Source: Curvibacter sp. PAE-UM
GTDB taxonomy: Bacteria > Pseudomonadota > Gammaproteobacteria > Burkholderiales > Burkholderiaceae_C
Direction: 5' to 3'
Length of the DNA: 64,000 bases
Assembly: GCF_001432305.1 (NCBI RefSeq)
Contig: NZ_KQ483358.1
Location: forward strand, 1,606,430-1,670,429
The translations under genes were made by a program, and so were the position numbers. The notes under the pieces were generated by a model. The model ran no database searches and was not told the origin of the DNA. It saw only the letters and a program-made list of their open reading frames with translations. Below, piece by piece: positions 33,262 through 41,216 of the stretch. Each line of letters opens with the position of its first letter. The stretch's first letter is position 1.

Positions 33262-36162
33262 TCAGCCGCACTGTCCCACGTAGCCGCAGGCGGTGCAGAA
33301 GTCGCAGCCGTCTTTCTTGATCACCGTGGGGTTGCCGCACTCGGGGCAGGGGCGTCCGGCCATGGCGGCGGGCTCCTCGCCTTCGGCATGTTCGCCCGGG
33401 CTCTCCAGCACGCCCATCTCGCGCAACGGGAAACCCTCTTCGTCCAGCACGCCCAGCATGGCGTAGCGGTGGATGATGAGGCGTGCCATGTACGCGACGG
33501 TGGAGGGCCAGGTCTGCTGGCGGCGTTCGCCGTGCGGCAGGCCGGGCACGAAGGCCATGAACTGGCCCAGGGGCTCGGCGTAGTTGAGCAGCTTGCGCAG
33601 CTTCATGCCGATCCAGGCCGGGTCCACCACGCGCATGTCCAGCGAGAGGATGCGCGCCAATCCATCGAGCGCGCGCGGGTAGTTGCCCGAGAAGCCCACC
33701 GCGCACGGCCGCGTGACGCTGCCGCCTTCGGGCGCGGGCAGGGTGACTTCCTTGAGCGTGAGCGTGAAGGCCTCGCCCGTGGCCGGGTTGTCGATGTCCA
33801 CCGCCCAGGCCAGCGTGCCCGAGGGGCCGGTCAGCGGCTCCTCGCGGCTGAACATGGCGTCGAGCACCGGCGTGGCCGGTGCCTGCGCGCCCGGACCCCG
33901 ATCCCGCCATACGCCCAGCTGTTCGCAGCGCCAGCGCACCACCGCGGCCGTCGCGGCCACCACGCCGGGGAAGAGGCGGCGCTCGCCGTGCGGCGGGAAG
34001 GGCATCTCGAAGGAGCGTTCTTCGGCCACCGTGGCCAGCGCATCGAGCTTGAGCCTGAGCCAGGCCGGATCGTTGGAGCGCAGGTCCATGGACAGGGTCT
34101 TGGCCAGCGCACCCAGGCCGCGCGGCTGTTCGGCGCCGTTGACCCAGACCTCGAAGGGCTGGGGCGGCCCGCCTTCCTCGCCCGGCAGTTCACCCACGAA
34201 GAGCGCGAACTCGCCATAGGGGTGGTGCACCATGAAGCTCCAGGCCAGGTTGCCGCCGGGCAGCTCGGGCCGGCCCGGCCAGCGCAGCGAGGACAGCACG
34301 GGCGCAGGCAGGCGCTCCAGCGCCAGGCGCTGGTTGGCGTCGTCCAGCTGCAGCGGCGCGGCGGGAGTGGGCGTCACGCTGAGCACCGAACCCAGCACGC
34401 TGTTGGGCCGGTAGGTGGCCAGGCCCTTGAGGCCGGACTGCCAGGCCTGTTGGTAGAGATCCTGGAAATCGGCGTAGGGGTAATCGGCCGGCACGTTGAC
34501 CGTCTTGGAGATGGCCGTGTCGATGTAGGGCGCCACCGCCGCCACCATGCTCGCGTGCGCCTGCGCGCTCATCTCGAGAGCGGTGACAAAAGCGGGGGTG
34601 AGCGGCGCGGCCGCGCCCTTGAGGTGACGGTACAGGCGCCACGCGTGGTCTTCCACCGCGTATTCCTTGAAGCTGCCGTCGGGCATGCGCTTCTTGCGCG
34701 TGTAGTGCCAGCTGAAGGCCGGCTCGATGCCGTTGCTCGCGTTGTCGGCAAAAGCCAGGCTGATGGTGCCCGTGGGCGCGATCGACAGCAGGTGCGAATT
34801 GCGCAGGCCGTGCGCACGGATCTTGTCTTTCAGCGCCGCGGGCAGGCGCGAGGCGAAGCGCGGGCTGCTCAGGTACAGGTCGGCGTTGAAAAGCGGGAAG
34901 GCACCGCGTTCGCGCGCCAGCTCGCACGAGGCATCGTAGGAGGCGTCGCGCAGCGCTTCCGAAATCTTGCGCGCCATCTCGCGCGCTTCCGCTGTGTCGT
35001 AACGCAGGTTCAGCATCACCAGCGCGTCACCCAGGCCGGTGTAGCCCAGGCCCACGCGGCGCTTGCTGCGCATCTCCTGCTCCTGCTGCGGCAGTGGCCA
35101 GACGGTGGCGTCCAGCACGTTGTCCAACATGCGCACCGCGGTGCGGCACAGTTCGGCAAAACCGGCGAAGTCGAATCGGGCATCAGCCTCGAATGCTGAA
35201 TGCACCATGCGCGTCAAATCGATAGAGCCCAGGCAGCAGCAGCCATAGGGAGGAAGCGGCTGTTCGCCGCAAGGATTACAAGAAGCGATGCTCTCGCAGT
35301 ACGACAGGTTGTTGTCGCGGTTGATCGTGTCCAGGAAGAGCACACCGGGTTCGGCGTGGTCGTAGGTGGAGCGCATCACCTGCTCCCACAGGTCGCGCGC
35401 GCGCAGCTTGCGGTAGACCCACAGGCCCGTGTCCTTGCTGAGGTAGGCGCCCTCGGCCTTCTGGGCCGCGCCGGCCTCGGCGTGGTGCACCAGCTCGATC
35501 TCGCCATCGGCCACCACGGCCTGCATGAAGGCATCCGTCACGCCGACCGAGATGTTGAAGTTGCGCAGGTCGCCCGAGTCCTTGGCGTGGATGAACTCCT
35601 CGATGTCCGGGTGGTCGCAGCGCAGCACGCCCATCTGTGCACCGCGCCGGCTGCCGGCCGATTCCACCGTCTCGCAGGAGCGGTCGTACACGCGCATGTA
35701 GCTCACCGGGCCCGAGGCACTGCTCTGCGTGCTGCCCACCCAGGCGCCGCGCGGGCGGATGCGCGAGAAGTCGTAGCCCACCCCGCCGCCACGGCGCATG
35801 GTCTCGGCGGCCTCCATCAGCGCCACGTAGATGCCGGGGTGGCCTTCGTCGTCGTGCGCGATGGAGTCCCCCACCGGCTGCACGAAGCAGTTGATCAGGG
35901 TGGCCGTCAGGTCGGTGCCTGCGGCGGACTGGATGCGCCCGGCCGGCAAAAAGCCCTGCTGCAGCGCGTGCAGGAAACGGCCCTCCCAGTGCGTGCGCTG
36001 CTCGGGGGCTTCCTGGGCGGCCAGGGCGCGCGCCACGCGCTGGTTCACCTGCAGGATGCTCTGCTCATCGCCCTTGGCGTACTTCTCCAGCAGCACCTCC
36101 TCGCTGATGCTCTGCGGGGCCAGGGCCTGGAGGGCCGGTGTCGGGTGCGTTGTGTCGCTCAT
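33262..36162 (-). CDS. nrdJ: B12-dependent (class II) ribonucleotide reductase
   Basis: A 966-residue adenosylcobalamin-dependent reductase that makes deoxyribonucleotides and works with or without oxygen. Active-site regions visible: LINCFVQPVGDS, then RGGGVGYDFSRIRPRGA, SCNPCGEQPLPPYGCC with the N-C-E catalytic pattern, and GTISLAFADNASNGIEPAF. The C-terminus has extra domains and a zinc-ribbon-like end CPECGNPTVIKKDGCDFC. Length fits the long proteobacterial form. It suits a facultative anaerobe, as does the nar block 20 kb away. It transcribes toward the repeat cluster. Confidence 0.93.
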   Translation of the reverse strand: MSDTTHPTPALQALAPQSISEEVLLEKYAKGDEQSILQVNQRVARALAAQEAPEQRTHWEGRFLHALQQGFLPAGRIQSAAGTDLTATLINCFVQPVGDSIAHDDEGHPGIYVALMEAAETMRRGGGVGYDFSRIRPRGAWVGSTQSSASGPVSYMRVYDRSCETVESAGSRRGAQMGVLRCDHPDIEEFIHAKDSGDLRNFNISVGVTDAFMQAVVADGEIELVHHAEAGAAQKAEGAYLSKDTGLWVYRKLRARDLWEQVMRSTYDHAEPGVLFLDTINRDNNLSYCESIASCNPCGEQPLPPYGCCCLGSIDLTRMVHSAFEADARFDFAGFAELCRTAVRMLDNVLDATVWPLPQQEQEMRSKRRVGLGYTGLGDALVMLNLRYDTAEAREMARKISEALRDASYDASCELARERGAFPLFNADLYLSSPRFASRLPAALKDKIRAHGLRNSHLLSIAPTGTISLAFADNASNGIEPAFSWHYTRKKRMPDGSFKEYAVEDHAWRLYRHLKGAAAPLTPAFVTALEMSAQAHASMVAAVAPYIDTAISKTVNVPADYPYADFQDLYQQAWQSGLKGLATYRPNSVLGSVLSVTPTPAAPLQLDDANQRLALERLPAPVLSSLRWPGRPELPGGNLAWSFMVHHPYGEFALFVGELPGEEGGPPQPFEVWVNGAEQPRGLGALAKTLSMDLRSNDPAWLRLKLDALATVAEERSFEMPFPPHGERRLFPGVVAATAAVVRWRCEQLGVWRDRGPGAQAPATPVLDAMFSREEPLTGPSGTLAWAVDIDNPATGEAFTLTLKEVTLPAPEGGSVTRPCAVGFSGNYPRALDGLARILSLDMRVVDPAWIGMKLRKLLNYAEPLGQFMAFVPGLPHGERRQQTWPSTVAYMARLIIHRYAMLGVLDEEGFPLREMGVLESPGEHAEGEEPAAMAGRPCPECGNPTVIKKDGCDFCTACGYVGQCG

Positions 36163-36311
36163 GCATGTCTCCGTGGGTGTTCCAGGGGGATGCTAGGGAA
36201 GTGCCGGTTTGGGGATTTGATTTGCCGCAAACCCTGGCGCCATCCCCGACAGGCGTTGTTTCGAGGGGAACGCACTTGCCAGTGTGGCACGGTCTTGAGG
36301 AAAATCAAGCC

Positions 36312-36716
36312 ATGACCATATCCACCTTCGATGACCTGCTGGCCACTGCGCGCCAGCAACGCGAGCCGCAGCGCCTGCTCTTCGTGTTTGCCGCTGCCGA
36401 GCTGCCCGAGGGCAGCACGCCCGAGCAGGCCGCGCGTTTTGAGGCAGGTCAAGGCGGGGCACTGGTGCCGCAGATGTGCGTGGACAAGACACCGGAAGAA
36501 ATTGCCTCGTTCGCGGCCCTGGCCGGTGAAGCGCAACAGTTCGGCCAGGCCTGGAAACTGGTTTTCGTGGCAGCGCTGGGCGGCAGTGACGGCATCGCCC
36601 CCAGCAGCCAGGATGCCGACGCGCCCCTGCAGCGCATGGTGGAAGACATCAAGCGCGGGGCGCTGGGGAACTACATTCCCTTTAACGCCAGGGGCGAGGC
36701 GGTTCAGCTGGGGTGA
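36312..36716 (+). CDS. Small conserved protein next to nrdJ
   Basis: A 134-residue soluble protein starting TISTFDDLLATARQQREPQR, with LFVFAAAELPEG and a C-terminal VEDIKRGALGNYIPFNARGE. In related genomes it is often labelled ribonucleotide reductase subunit alpha because of its position, but it is far too small to be one and has no reductase motif. The start at 36,312 is used; a longer frame overlaps the nrdJ start region. It is divergent from nrdJ. Function unknown, with a link to nucleotide reduction only inferred. Confidence 0.75.
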   Translation: MTISTFDDLLATARQQREPQRLLFVFAAAELPEGSTPEQAARFEAGQGGALVPQMCVDKTPEEIASFAALAGEAQQFGQAWKLVFVAALGGSDGIAPSSQDADAPLQRMVEDIKRGALGNYIPFNARGEAVQLG

Positions 36717-36737
36717 CGGGTAGATCTGCATGAGTGA

Positions 36738-37769
36738 TCAGGCGGCGGCGCAACTCAACGCATCCAGCGGGCTGGTCGTGCCACCTGCTGCCACCTTGAG
36801 GATGTGCGTGTAGATCATGGTGGTGCTCACATCCGAATGGCCCAGCAGTTCCTGCACGGTACGAATGTCGGTGCCGGCCTGCAGCAGATGCGTGGCAAAC
36901 GAATGGCGCAGGGTGTGCACGGAGACATGCTTGTGGATGCCGGCCTGGGGCAGGGCCTTCTTGATGGCACGTTGCAGACGTTCTTCGTAAAGATGGTGCC
37001 GACGTTCGATGCCGCTGCGCGGATCTGTCGAAAGGGTAGGCGAAGGGAACACCCAGTGCCAGGCCCAGGTCTGGCCAGCGCGTGGATACTTGCTGTCCAG
37101 CGCATGGGGCATGTACACACCGGGACGCTGAGCCTCGCGGTCGCCCGCCCATAGCGCATACGAGGCAGCCATCTGGTCTTTCAGGGCAGGGATCAGCGAT
37201 CGCGGCAGCATCACCACGCGGTCCTTGCCACCCTTGCCGTTACGGACCACGATCACATGGCGGTCGAAATCCACATCCTTGACCCGCAGGTTCAAACCTT
37301 CGGCATGGCGCATACCCGTGCCATAAAGCAGCCGGGCCAGCAGGCCCGTTTCTCCCCGAATCAGGTCCAGCATCTTTTGCACTTCCTCGCGCGTCAGCAC
37401 GGTGGGTATGCGTTTGTGCGGCACGGGACGGCCGATGTCCTGCAACCAGGGCAGCTCAATGCCCAGCACCTGCTGGTACAGGAACAGCAGCGCACTCAGC
37501 GCCTGGCGGTGCGTGGACGGCGACACCTTGCGCTCATTGGCCAGCATGGTCAGGAAGCGTTCCACTTCCTGCTGCCCCATGTCTTTGGGGTGACGCAGAT
37601 CGTGAAACCGGATGAACCAGCGCACCCAGTACACATAAATCTGTTCTGTGCTCAGGCTGTAGTGCAGATAGCGGATGCGCTCACGCATCTGGTCCAGCAA
37701 GCGCCCGGACTGCAGGGGCGGGCGGCCGAGCAAAGTGCGGGTTTTGGCGGTTGTGTTAATACTGTTCAT
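36738..37769 (-). CDS. intI: Integron integrase IntI (tyrosine recombinase)
   Basis: A 343-residue tyrosine recombinase. Catalytic residues are Arg154 ([12 protein letters not shown]), His285-X2-Arg288 ([12 protein letters not shown]), His311 and Tyr320 ([10 protein letters not shown]). Residues 223-253 ([19 protein letters not shown], then STDPRSG) form the extra segment that distinguishes integron integrases from other phage-type recombinases. It recombines attC sites with attI. It is divergent from the cassettes, the normal integron layout. The annotated ATG lies inside a LexA box, so a start a few codons further in (a TTG at codon 13 or ATG at codon 28) should be considered. Apparently intact. 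Confidence 0.95.
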   Translation of the reverse strand: MNSINTTAKTRTLLGRPPLQSGRLLDQMRERIRYLHYSLSTEQIYVYWVRWFIRFHDLRHPKDMGQQEVERFLTMLANERKVSPSTHRQALSALLFLYQQVLGIELPWLQDIGRPVPHKRIPTVLTREEVQKMLDLIRGETGLLARLLYGTGMRHAEGLNLRVKDVDFDRHVIVVRNGKGGKDRVVMLPRSLIPALKDQMAASYALWAGDREAQRPGVYMPHALDSKYPRAGQTWAWHWVFPSPTLSTDPRSGIERRHHLYEERLQRAIKKALPQAGIHKHVSVHTLRHSFATHLLQAGTDIRTVQELLGHSDVSTTMIYTHILKVAAGGTTSPLDALSCAAA

Positions 37770-37779
37770 AAAAACAGTA
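37760..37779 (-). promoter_or_regulatory. LexA (SOS) box at intI
   Basis: TACTGT-N8-ACAGTA, a perfect match to the gamma/beta-proteobacterial LexA palindrome, sits at the intI start. LexA control of integron integrases is established for class 1 and Vibrio integrons, linking cassette shuffling to DNA damage. Here the box covers the annotated start codon. Confidence 0.85.
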
Positions 37780-37954
37780 TCACGATTATTCCCAATAAAA
37801 TCAAGGCTTCTGGAGCATCAGCCAGACCTTGTTAGTCTGCGGCCGACCCTGTTCATACGACAGGTTTGCCGGTTTACGCAGTTTTGTTCATGGTTTCCCC
37901 GTTGAGGCAAAACGGTTGAAACCCGATATATTTCAAGCACTTAAATCAATAAAC

Positions 37955-38012
37955 GGGAGGCACCATGAACTTTGTTATGCCGACAGATCTGCGGCCTATA
38001 TCAAGTTAGAAC
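37955..38012 (+). other. attI recombination site region
   Basis: The region between intI and the first cassette ends in GTTAGAAC (38,005-38,012), the core site where the first cassette joins (between G38005 and T38006). A second GTT core-like site (GTTATGC, 37,974) lies 31 bases upstream, as in attI sites with extra integrase-binding repeats. Exact limits need comparison. An inverted repeat with TTGAAA and TTTCAA at 37,916-37,936 may be part of the cassette promoter. Confidence 0.7.
37965..38009 (+). CDS. 14-codon leader ORF spanning attI
   Basis: A strong ribosome site GGGAGG (37,955-37,960) is four bases before an ATG that opens a 14-codon frame, MNFVMPTDLRPISS. Its TAG stop lies inside the core site GTTAGAAC, so the stop is supplied by the inserted cassette. 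In class 1 integrons a short ORF across attI (ORF-11) boosts translation of first-cassette genes that lack their own ribosome site. The same role here is inferred; the peptide itself is probably unimportant. Confidence 0.5.
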   Translation: MNFVMPTDLRPISS

Positions 38013-38472
38013 GCACAAATCCTTTGAGCGAATCGGAGAGATCTTCTCCAGCAGCTTTCCCTTCGATACTGCGGCGCAATCGAGGAAGCAGTCCGTCCAA
38101 GTGGGCAGCACCGAAGTCATCGGGTCGGAAGCGCCGATCGAGCGAGCCATCGAGATCAATCGCAAGTCCGGTTCGAGTCGCGGTGCCTGGACGTCAAGGT
38201 CGCGGTCTAGATGGCCGGCTCGTGAAATCTGGCGGTTAAGGTAAGCGGTGTTGCGCCGCTGCGTCATCGGCGGCATCCTGCGCATCAGCTTCGGTGAGGG
38301 CCCTTCGATCGGGTGTCACGGATGGGCGCGAAGCGCCAGATAGGTAGTGCCAAGGGACTTAAATGGCTTCGGAGAACTCAGACGTGTGCGTTCTAACACT
38401 TCGCTGCAGCGGACGCGCCCACCATCAAGTGCCAAGCTCGCGCGCCTGCGTGCGCGCCGCTGAGCTCAAACG
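38006..38472 (+). other. First integron cassette without a clear gene
   Basis: Cassette 1 runs from the attI junction to the core of its attC. I find no gene with a start and ribosome site inside it. One frame is open from before the junction to 38,244 (contains IGEIFSSSFPFDTAAQ and EAPIERAIEINRKSG) and looks protein-like, but it lacks an ATG inside the cassette. It may be translated through from the attI leader region, be non-coding, or be decayed. Confidence 0.5.
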
Positions 38473-38478
38473 TTAAAC
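38388..38478 (+). repeat. attC site of cassette 1
   Basis: A 91-base imperfect palindrome between GCGTTCTAAC (outer left arm) and the core GTTAAAC. The left arm is the exact complement of GTTAGAACGC at the start of the same cassette, as expected when the last bases of an attC are replaced on integration. Inner GC-rich arms (GCTGCAGCGGACGCGCC and GCGCGCCGCTGAGC) pair imperfectly. Confidence 0.85.
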
Positions 38479-38481
38479 CGC

Positions 38482-38790
38482 ATGTATCCAGTCCCAGCAC
38501 TAGCGCAACAGATTGAGCGGGAGTGGGCCTCCGAGCTCGGGGCGTACTTTGGGCGACCATCTGCAGAAGTTCTGGAGCGAGTTCGGCCGTGGTTCCAATT
38601 CCCCGATGGGGAAGTAAGGGTCGAGCTAATGGATGGTTCGGTTGTTCAGTTCGCCAATGCGATTCATATCGTGAGTGAGACAAAGAGAGCAATAGCCGTA
38701 TTCACCGAGCACTGCGGGAACCATGTATTCCCGTACCATGAAGCGAAAGTACATTGCAACGGGGAGTTGGTCTATGAACATGCGGTTTAA
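38482..38790 (+). CDS. Integron cassette 2 protein, unknown
   Basis: A 102-residue soluble protein that I do not recognise: MYPVPALAQQIEREWASELG, then FPDGEVRVELMDGSVVQFAN and AVFTEHCGNHVFPYHEAKVH. It mixes a helical start with a beta-rich remainder, and the His/Cys stretch near the end might bind metal. The ATG is ten bases after the cassette junction and the TAA lies inside the attC, a typical tight cassette layout. No ribosome site is evident, so translation may depend on coupling. Confidence 0.75.
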   Translation: MYPVPALAQQIEREWASELGAYFGRPSAEVLERVRPWFQFPDGEVRVELMDGSVVQFANAIHIVSETKRAIAVFTEHCGNHVFPYHEAKVHCNGELVYEHAV

Positions 38791-38844
38791 CTGGTCGGCC
38801 AAGCGGCGATCGCCTACGGCGTCGCCTTGCCTTTAACGTTGTGC
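38782..38844 (+). repeat. attC site of cassette 2
   Basis: A 63-base site from GCGGTTTAAC to the core GTTGTGC. The left arm is the exact complement of the cassette's first bases (GTTAAACCGC). Inner arms GGCCAAGCGGCG and CGTCGCCTTGCC are near-complementary. It is close to the shortest usual attC length. Confidence 0.85.
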
Positions 38845-38847
38845 CGC

Positions 38848-39339
38848 ATGAATATTGCCGCCCGAATTCTCTGCTTCCTTGCGATGGCTACGCTAGTTTC
38901 AGCCGCCGCGGCCACTGAGTATCCGGAAGGGAAGCAGAAGTGGTTGGTTCTTGAACGGCAAGGCGCGAAGTTGCCTGAGATCGTCACAGTATTGGCAACC
39001 CTCCCTGCACCTGAGGTGCGGGCCAGATTTCCGGTCCTTCTGCAAGTTTTATGGGGCTACGCCCCGCTTGCGAATGGGTTGCCCACGGAGGAAGAAATCG
39101 CTCGTGGGCGAGATCTGTATGCCAACTTGGACCGCATTTTTGGACAGGGCGGAATATATGCAATGAGCCGAACGGGTGCCGGTGGCCGCACGATGTACTA
39201 CTACGTTGCGAACCCTGGGTCTCATGCGGAGGCACTGCGCCAGTACTTTGACTCATTGCCGCCAACCTCAGTGAAGGTGACGAAACACAGCGACCCTGAG
39301 TGGAATTCCATTCGCGATGTACTCAATGGGGTCAATTAG
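38848..39339 (+). CDS. Secreted DUF695 protein, integron cassette 3
   Basis: A 163-residue protein with a signal peptide (cleaved near SAAAATEY, about residue 22). The C-terminal half has the DUF695 pattern: AGGRTMYYYVANPGSHAEAL, LPPTSVKVTKHSDPEWNSIR. DUF695 usually occurs in cytosolic proteins of unknown function, so an exported cassette version is unusual. The start at 38,848, nine bases after the junction, begins the signal peptide; a frame from 38,827 crosses the attC and is rejected. Confidence 0.8.
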   Translation: MNIAARILCFLAMATLVSAAAATEYPEGKQKWLVLERQGAKLPEIVTVLATLPAPEVRARFPVLLQVLWGYAPLANGLPTEEEIARGRDLYANLDRIFGQGGIYAMSRTGAGGRTMYYYVANPGSHAEALRQYFDSLPPTSVKVTKHSDPEWNSIRDVLNGVN

Positions 39340-39344
39340 CGCTC

Positions 39345-39435
39345 GGCACAACATGTCGTTCAACACTGACGCCTTGCTGCGTCCTGCCGCTTCGCGGCTC
39401 GGCGCCGCAAGGCGCTGGTCACCTTCACGTTAGGC
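39345..39435 (+). repeat. attC site of cassette 3
   Basis: A 91-base site from GGCACAAC to the core GTTAGGC. The left arm is the exact complement of GTTGTGCC at the start of the cassette. The interior is a GC-rich hairpin (GCCTTGCTGCGTCCTGCCG ... GGCGCCGCAAGGCGC). Confidence 0.87.
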
Positions 39436-39455
39436 CTTTTTAGAAAGCCCCGTCT

Positions 39456-39785
39456 ATGCAGATGTCAGGAATTCCCTTCGGAACAACCGATTGGTCTGCG
39501 GTTGAGCGCACGGAGCACAAAGGAGAAACTGGTGTGGCCTTCTGGCGCACAAAGCACTTCGGAAACATTCGCGTCCGGATGGTCGAGTACACGCCTGGCT
39601 ATCTGGCAGATCATTGGTGTGTCAAAGGTCACGTCCTGCTCTGCACTGAAGGCGAGCTTCATACGGAGCTAGAAGATGGCCGCAAGTTCACACTGAAGCC
39701 AGGCATGAGCTATCAAGTTGGCGACAACGCAGAACCTCATCGGTCGTATACGGAAGTTGGAGCGAAGCTCTTCATCGTCGATTGA
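39456..39785 (+). CDS. DHCW-motif cupin, last recognisable cassette gene
   Basis: A 109-residue small cupin. The motif DHWCVKGHVLLCTEGELHTE (about residues 51-70) and the later PGMSYQVGDNAEPHRSYT give the His/Glu pattern of a metal-binding cupin; this is the DHCW-motif cupin family, of unknown substrate. It begins 26 bases after the cassette core GTTAGGC. The expected closing attC, which should start with GCCTAAC, is not found downstream, so the cassette end is lost or decayed. Confidence 0.8.
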   Translation: MQMSGIPFGTTDWSAVERTEHKGETGVAFWRTKHFGNIRVRMVEYTPGYLADHWCVKGHVLLCTEGELHTELEDGRKFTLKPGMSYQVGDNAEPHRSYTEVGAKLFIVD

Positions 39786-39895
39786 GTGTTTCCACAGGGA
39801 GTATGGAAAGTCAAAGAAGGCCCGGCAGCTAGGCAGCCGACTGGGTCTAGAAAAGACTCGGACGAAGTGCACGAAATGCCGAACCCTTTCATCGA

Positions 39896-39934
39896 GAGGG
39901 GTGTCCAAGGGCCATCGTCCTTGGATACCCCCTC
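39896..39934. repeat. Strong hairpin between cupin and membrane protein
   Basis: GAGGGGTGTCCAAGG and CCTTGGATACCCCCTC form a 15-pair stem with one bulge and one mismatch around an eight-base loop. It may be a terminator-like or dispersed palindromic element; there is no T tract. Confidence 0.55.
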
Positions 39935-39956
39935 ATGGCAAACGGTGGACCCCACG

Positions 39957-40493
39957 ATGAAGCGTGTTGCCCTGACCATCATCGAGTACTTGCTAGGGTT
40001 CCTTGCGCTCGCAGCGTTTGCCGCCTTGGCGTTCTCCGGTGGAGCACCCAGCGACGAGCGCTTCATTTTCGCCTTCAAGGTCGCAGGGTGCATTGCGCTA
40101 GCTGAGCTTGCAGCTCTCTACTTCCGCGCCGCCCCAGCCAACAGGCTCATCGTTGGCGCCAATCTCTGGCTTCTCGCCGGTAGCCTCGCGGCCTTCACCG
40201 GGCAATGGTGGTTGCTCAAGGGCTATCAGCGTCTGGGTGAGTCCGGGCTGTTCATCAGCATGTTGCTCGTCGGGCTTTCCACCACTGCTTTCTCTGCAGT
40301 CGGGTTCGTTGCCGTCCAAGGAGAGCGACGCCGGGTTCTCATCGCTTCAGCCGTGCTCCTGGTGGCCGTGCTCGCTGCACTGCTTGCGTCGGTTTGCTTC
40401 CGGGGCACAGTCCAGTGGGCAGCAGTGGTTCCGGTTATCGCACTGTCCTGGCTTGACAGGCTCCTCAAACGGTTCGTCAGCGCAAGAAACTGA
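39957..40493 (+). CDS. Multi-pass membrane protein, unknown
   Basis: A 178-residue protein with about five membrane helices (ALTIIEYLLGFLALAAFAAL, then AFKVAGCIALAELAALYF, LIVGANLWLLAGSLAAF, FISMLLVGLSTTAFSAVGF and VLLVAVLAALLASV). I do not recognise the family. The start at 39,957 begins the first helix; the frame is open back to 39,786 but that part covers a hairpin. It could be the second gene of the last integron cassette or the first chromosomal gene outside the array. Confidence 0.65.
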   Translation: MKRVALTIIEYLLGFLALAAFAALAFSGGAPSDERFIFAFKVAGCIALAELAALYFRAAPANRLIVGANLWLLAGSLAAFTGQWWLLKGYQRLGESGLFISMLLVGLSTTAFSAVGFVAVQGERRRVLIASAVLLVAVLAALLASVCFRGTVQWAAVVPVIALSWLDRLLKRFVSARN

Positions 40494-40713
40494 CCGATTG
40501 GGGACCTAGGGGTAAAGCGCCTGCTTCGTATCTCCGGCATCTGGGGTGGGATCGACAATGTTCCGTGCCGACATGGAATCTGCGTCACCGCCAAGGCTGT
40601 CAATGCCAGCGGCTGCATAAGAGCCGGACGCGCTGCCAGCTGATATAAACAGTGCTCATGCGTCGCCGGGGCTCCGCCCGATGGATGCCCGGCCCTGCTG
40701 TTTTGCACTTTGA

Positions 40714-41181
40714 ATGATCATGCGGTTTCTTGAAACCAGAATCCCCGCCCCTTTTGTTGCCATCGCGATTGCCGCTGGCATGTGGCTGCTGCCCCGCGCG
40801 CAGGCCCTGCCCGATGCCATCGATGTGTTGCGCCTGGCCACCATCGACCTCAGCATGAACCTGAGTGCCGTCGTCGCGCTGGCGGCCTTTGCCGGGTTCT
40901 GGAAGGCCCGGACCACCATCAACCCGCTCAAGCCCGACCGCGCATCGGTGCTGGTCACGCATGGCATCTATCGTTTCACGCGCAATCCCATGTACCTCAG
41001 CCTGCTGCTGCTGCTCGTGGCCTATGCCAGCGAACTGGGGTCGTGGGTGGCATTCGCCGGGCCCGCCGTGTATGTGGTCTACATCACCCGCTTCCAGATC
41101 GTTCCCGAGGAGCGCATCCTGGCGTCGAAATTCGGCGACGAGTTTGCCCAGTACAAGCGCCGTGTGCGCCGATGGATCTGA
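40714..41181 (+). CDS. ICMT-like membrane methyltransferase
   Basis: A 155-residue membrane protein with four helices and the isoprenylcysteine methyltransferase signature: VTHGIYRFTRNPMYLSLLLL, then VPEERILASKFGDEFAQYKR. It is a shorter relative of the one in the copper operon. Substrate unknown. A second possible start lies two codons on at 40,720. The lipoprotein gene follows by 35 bases. Confidence 0.85.
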   Translation: MIMRFLETRIPAPFVAIAIAAGMWLLPRAQALPDAIDVLRLATIDLSMNLSAVVALAAFAGFWKARTTINPLKPDRASVLVTHGIYRFTRNPMYLSLLLLLVAYASELGSWVAFAGPAVYVVYITRFQIVPEERILASKFGDEFAQYKRRVRRWI

Positions 41182-41216
41182 AGTCTGTTTCCAACGCCAC
41201 CCATCGAGGAGCTCCG

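Noticed and set aside
36138..36311. N-terminal extension of the small nrdJ neighbour
   Set aside because: It overlaps the 5' end of nrdJ and has no ribosome site.
36738..37769. Ordinary phage or XerCD integrase
   Set aside because: The extra segment at residues 223-253 and the adjacent attC sites identify an integron integrase.
37829..38239. Open frame of 136 codons across the attI junction
   Set aside because: It crosses the recombination site, has no ribosome site and reads as Ser/Arg-rich low-complexity sequence.
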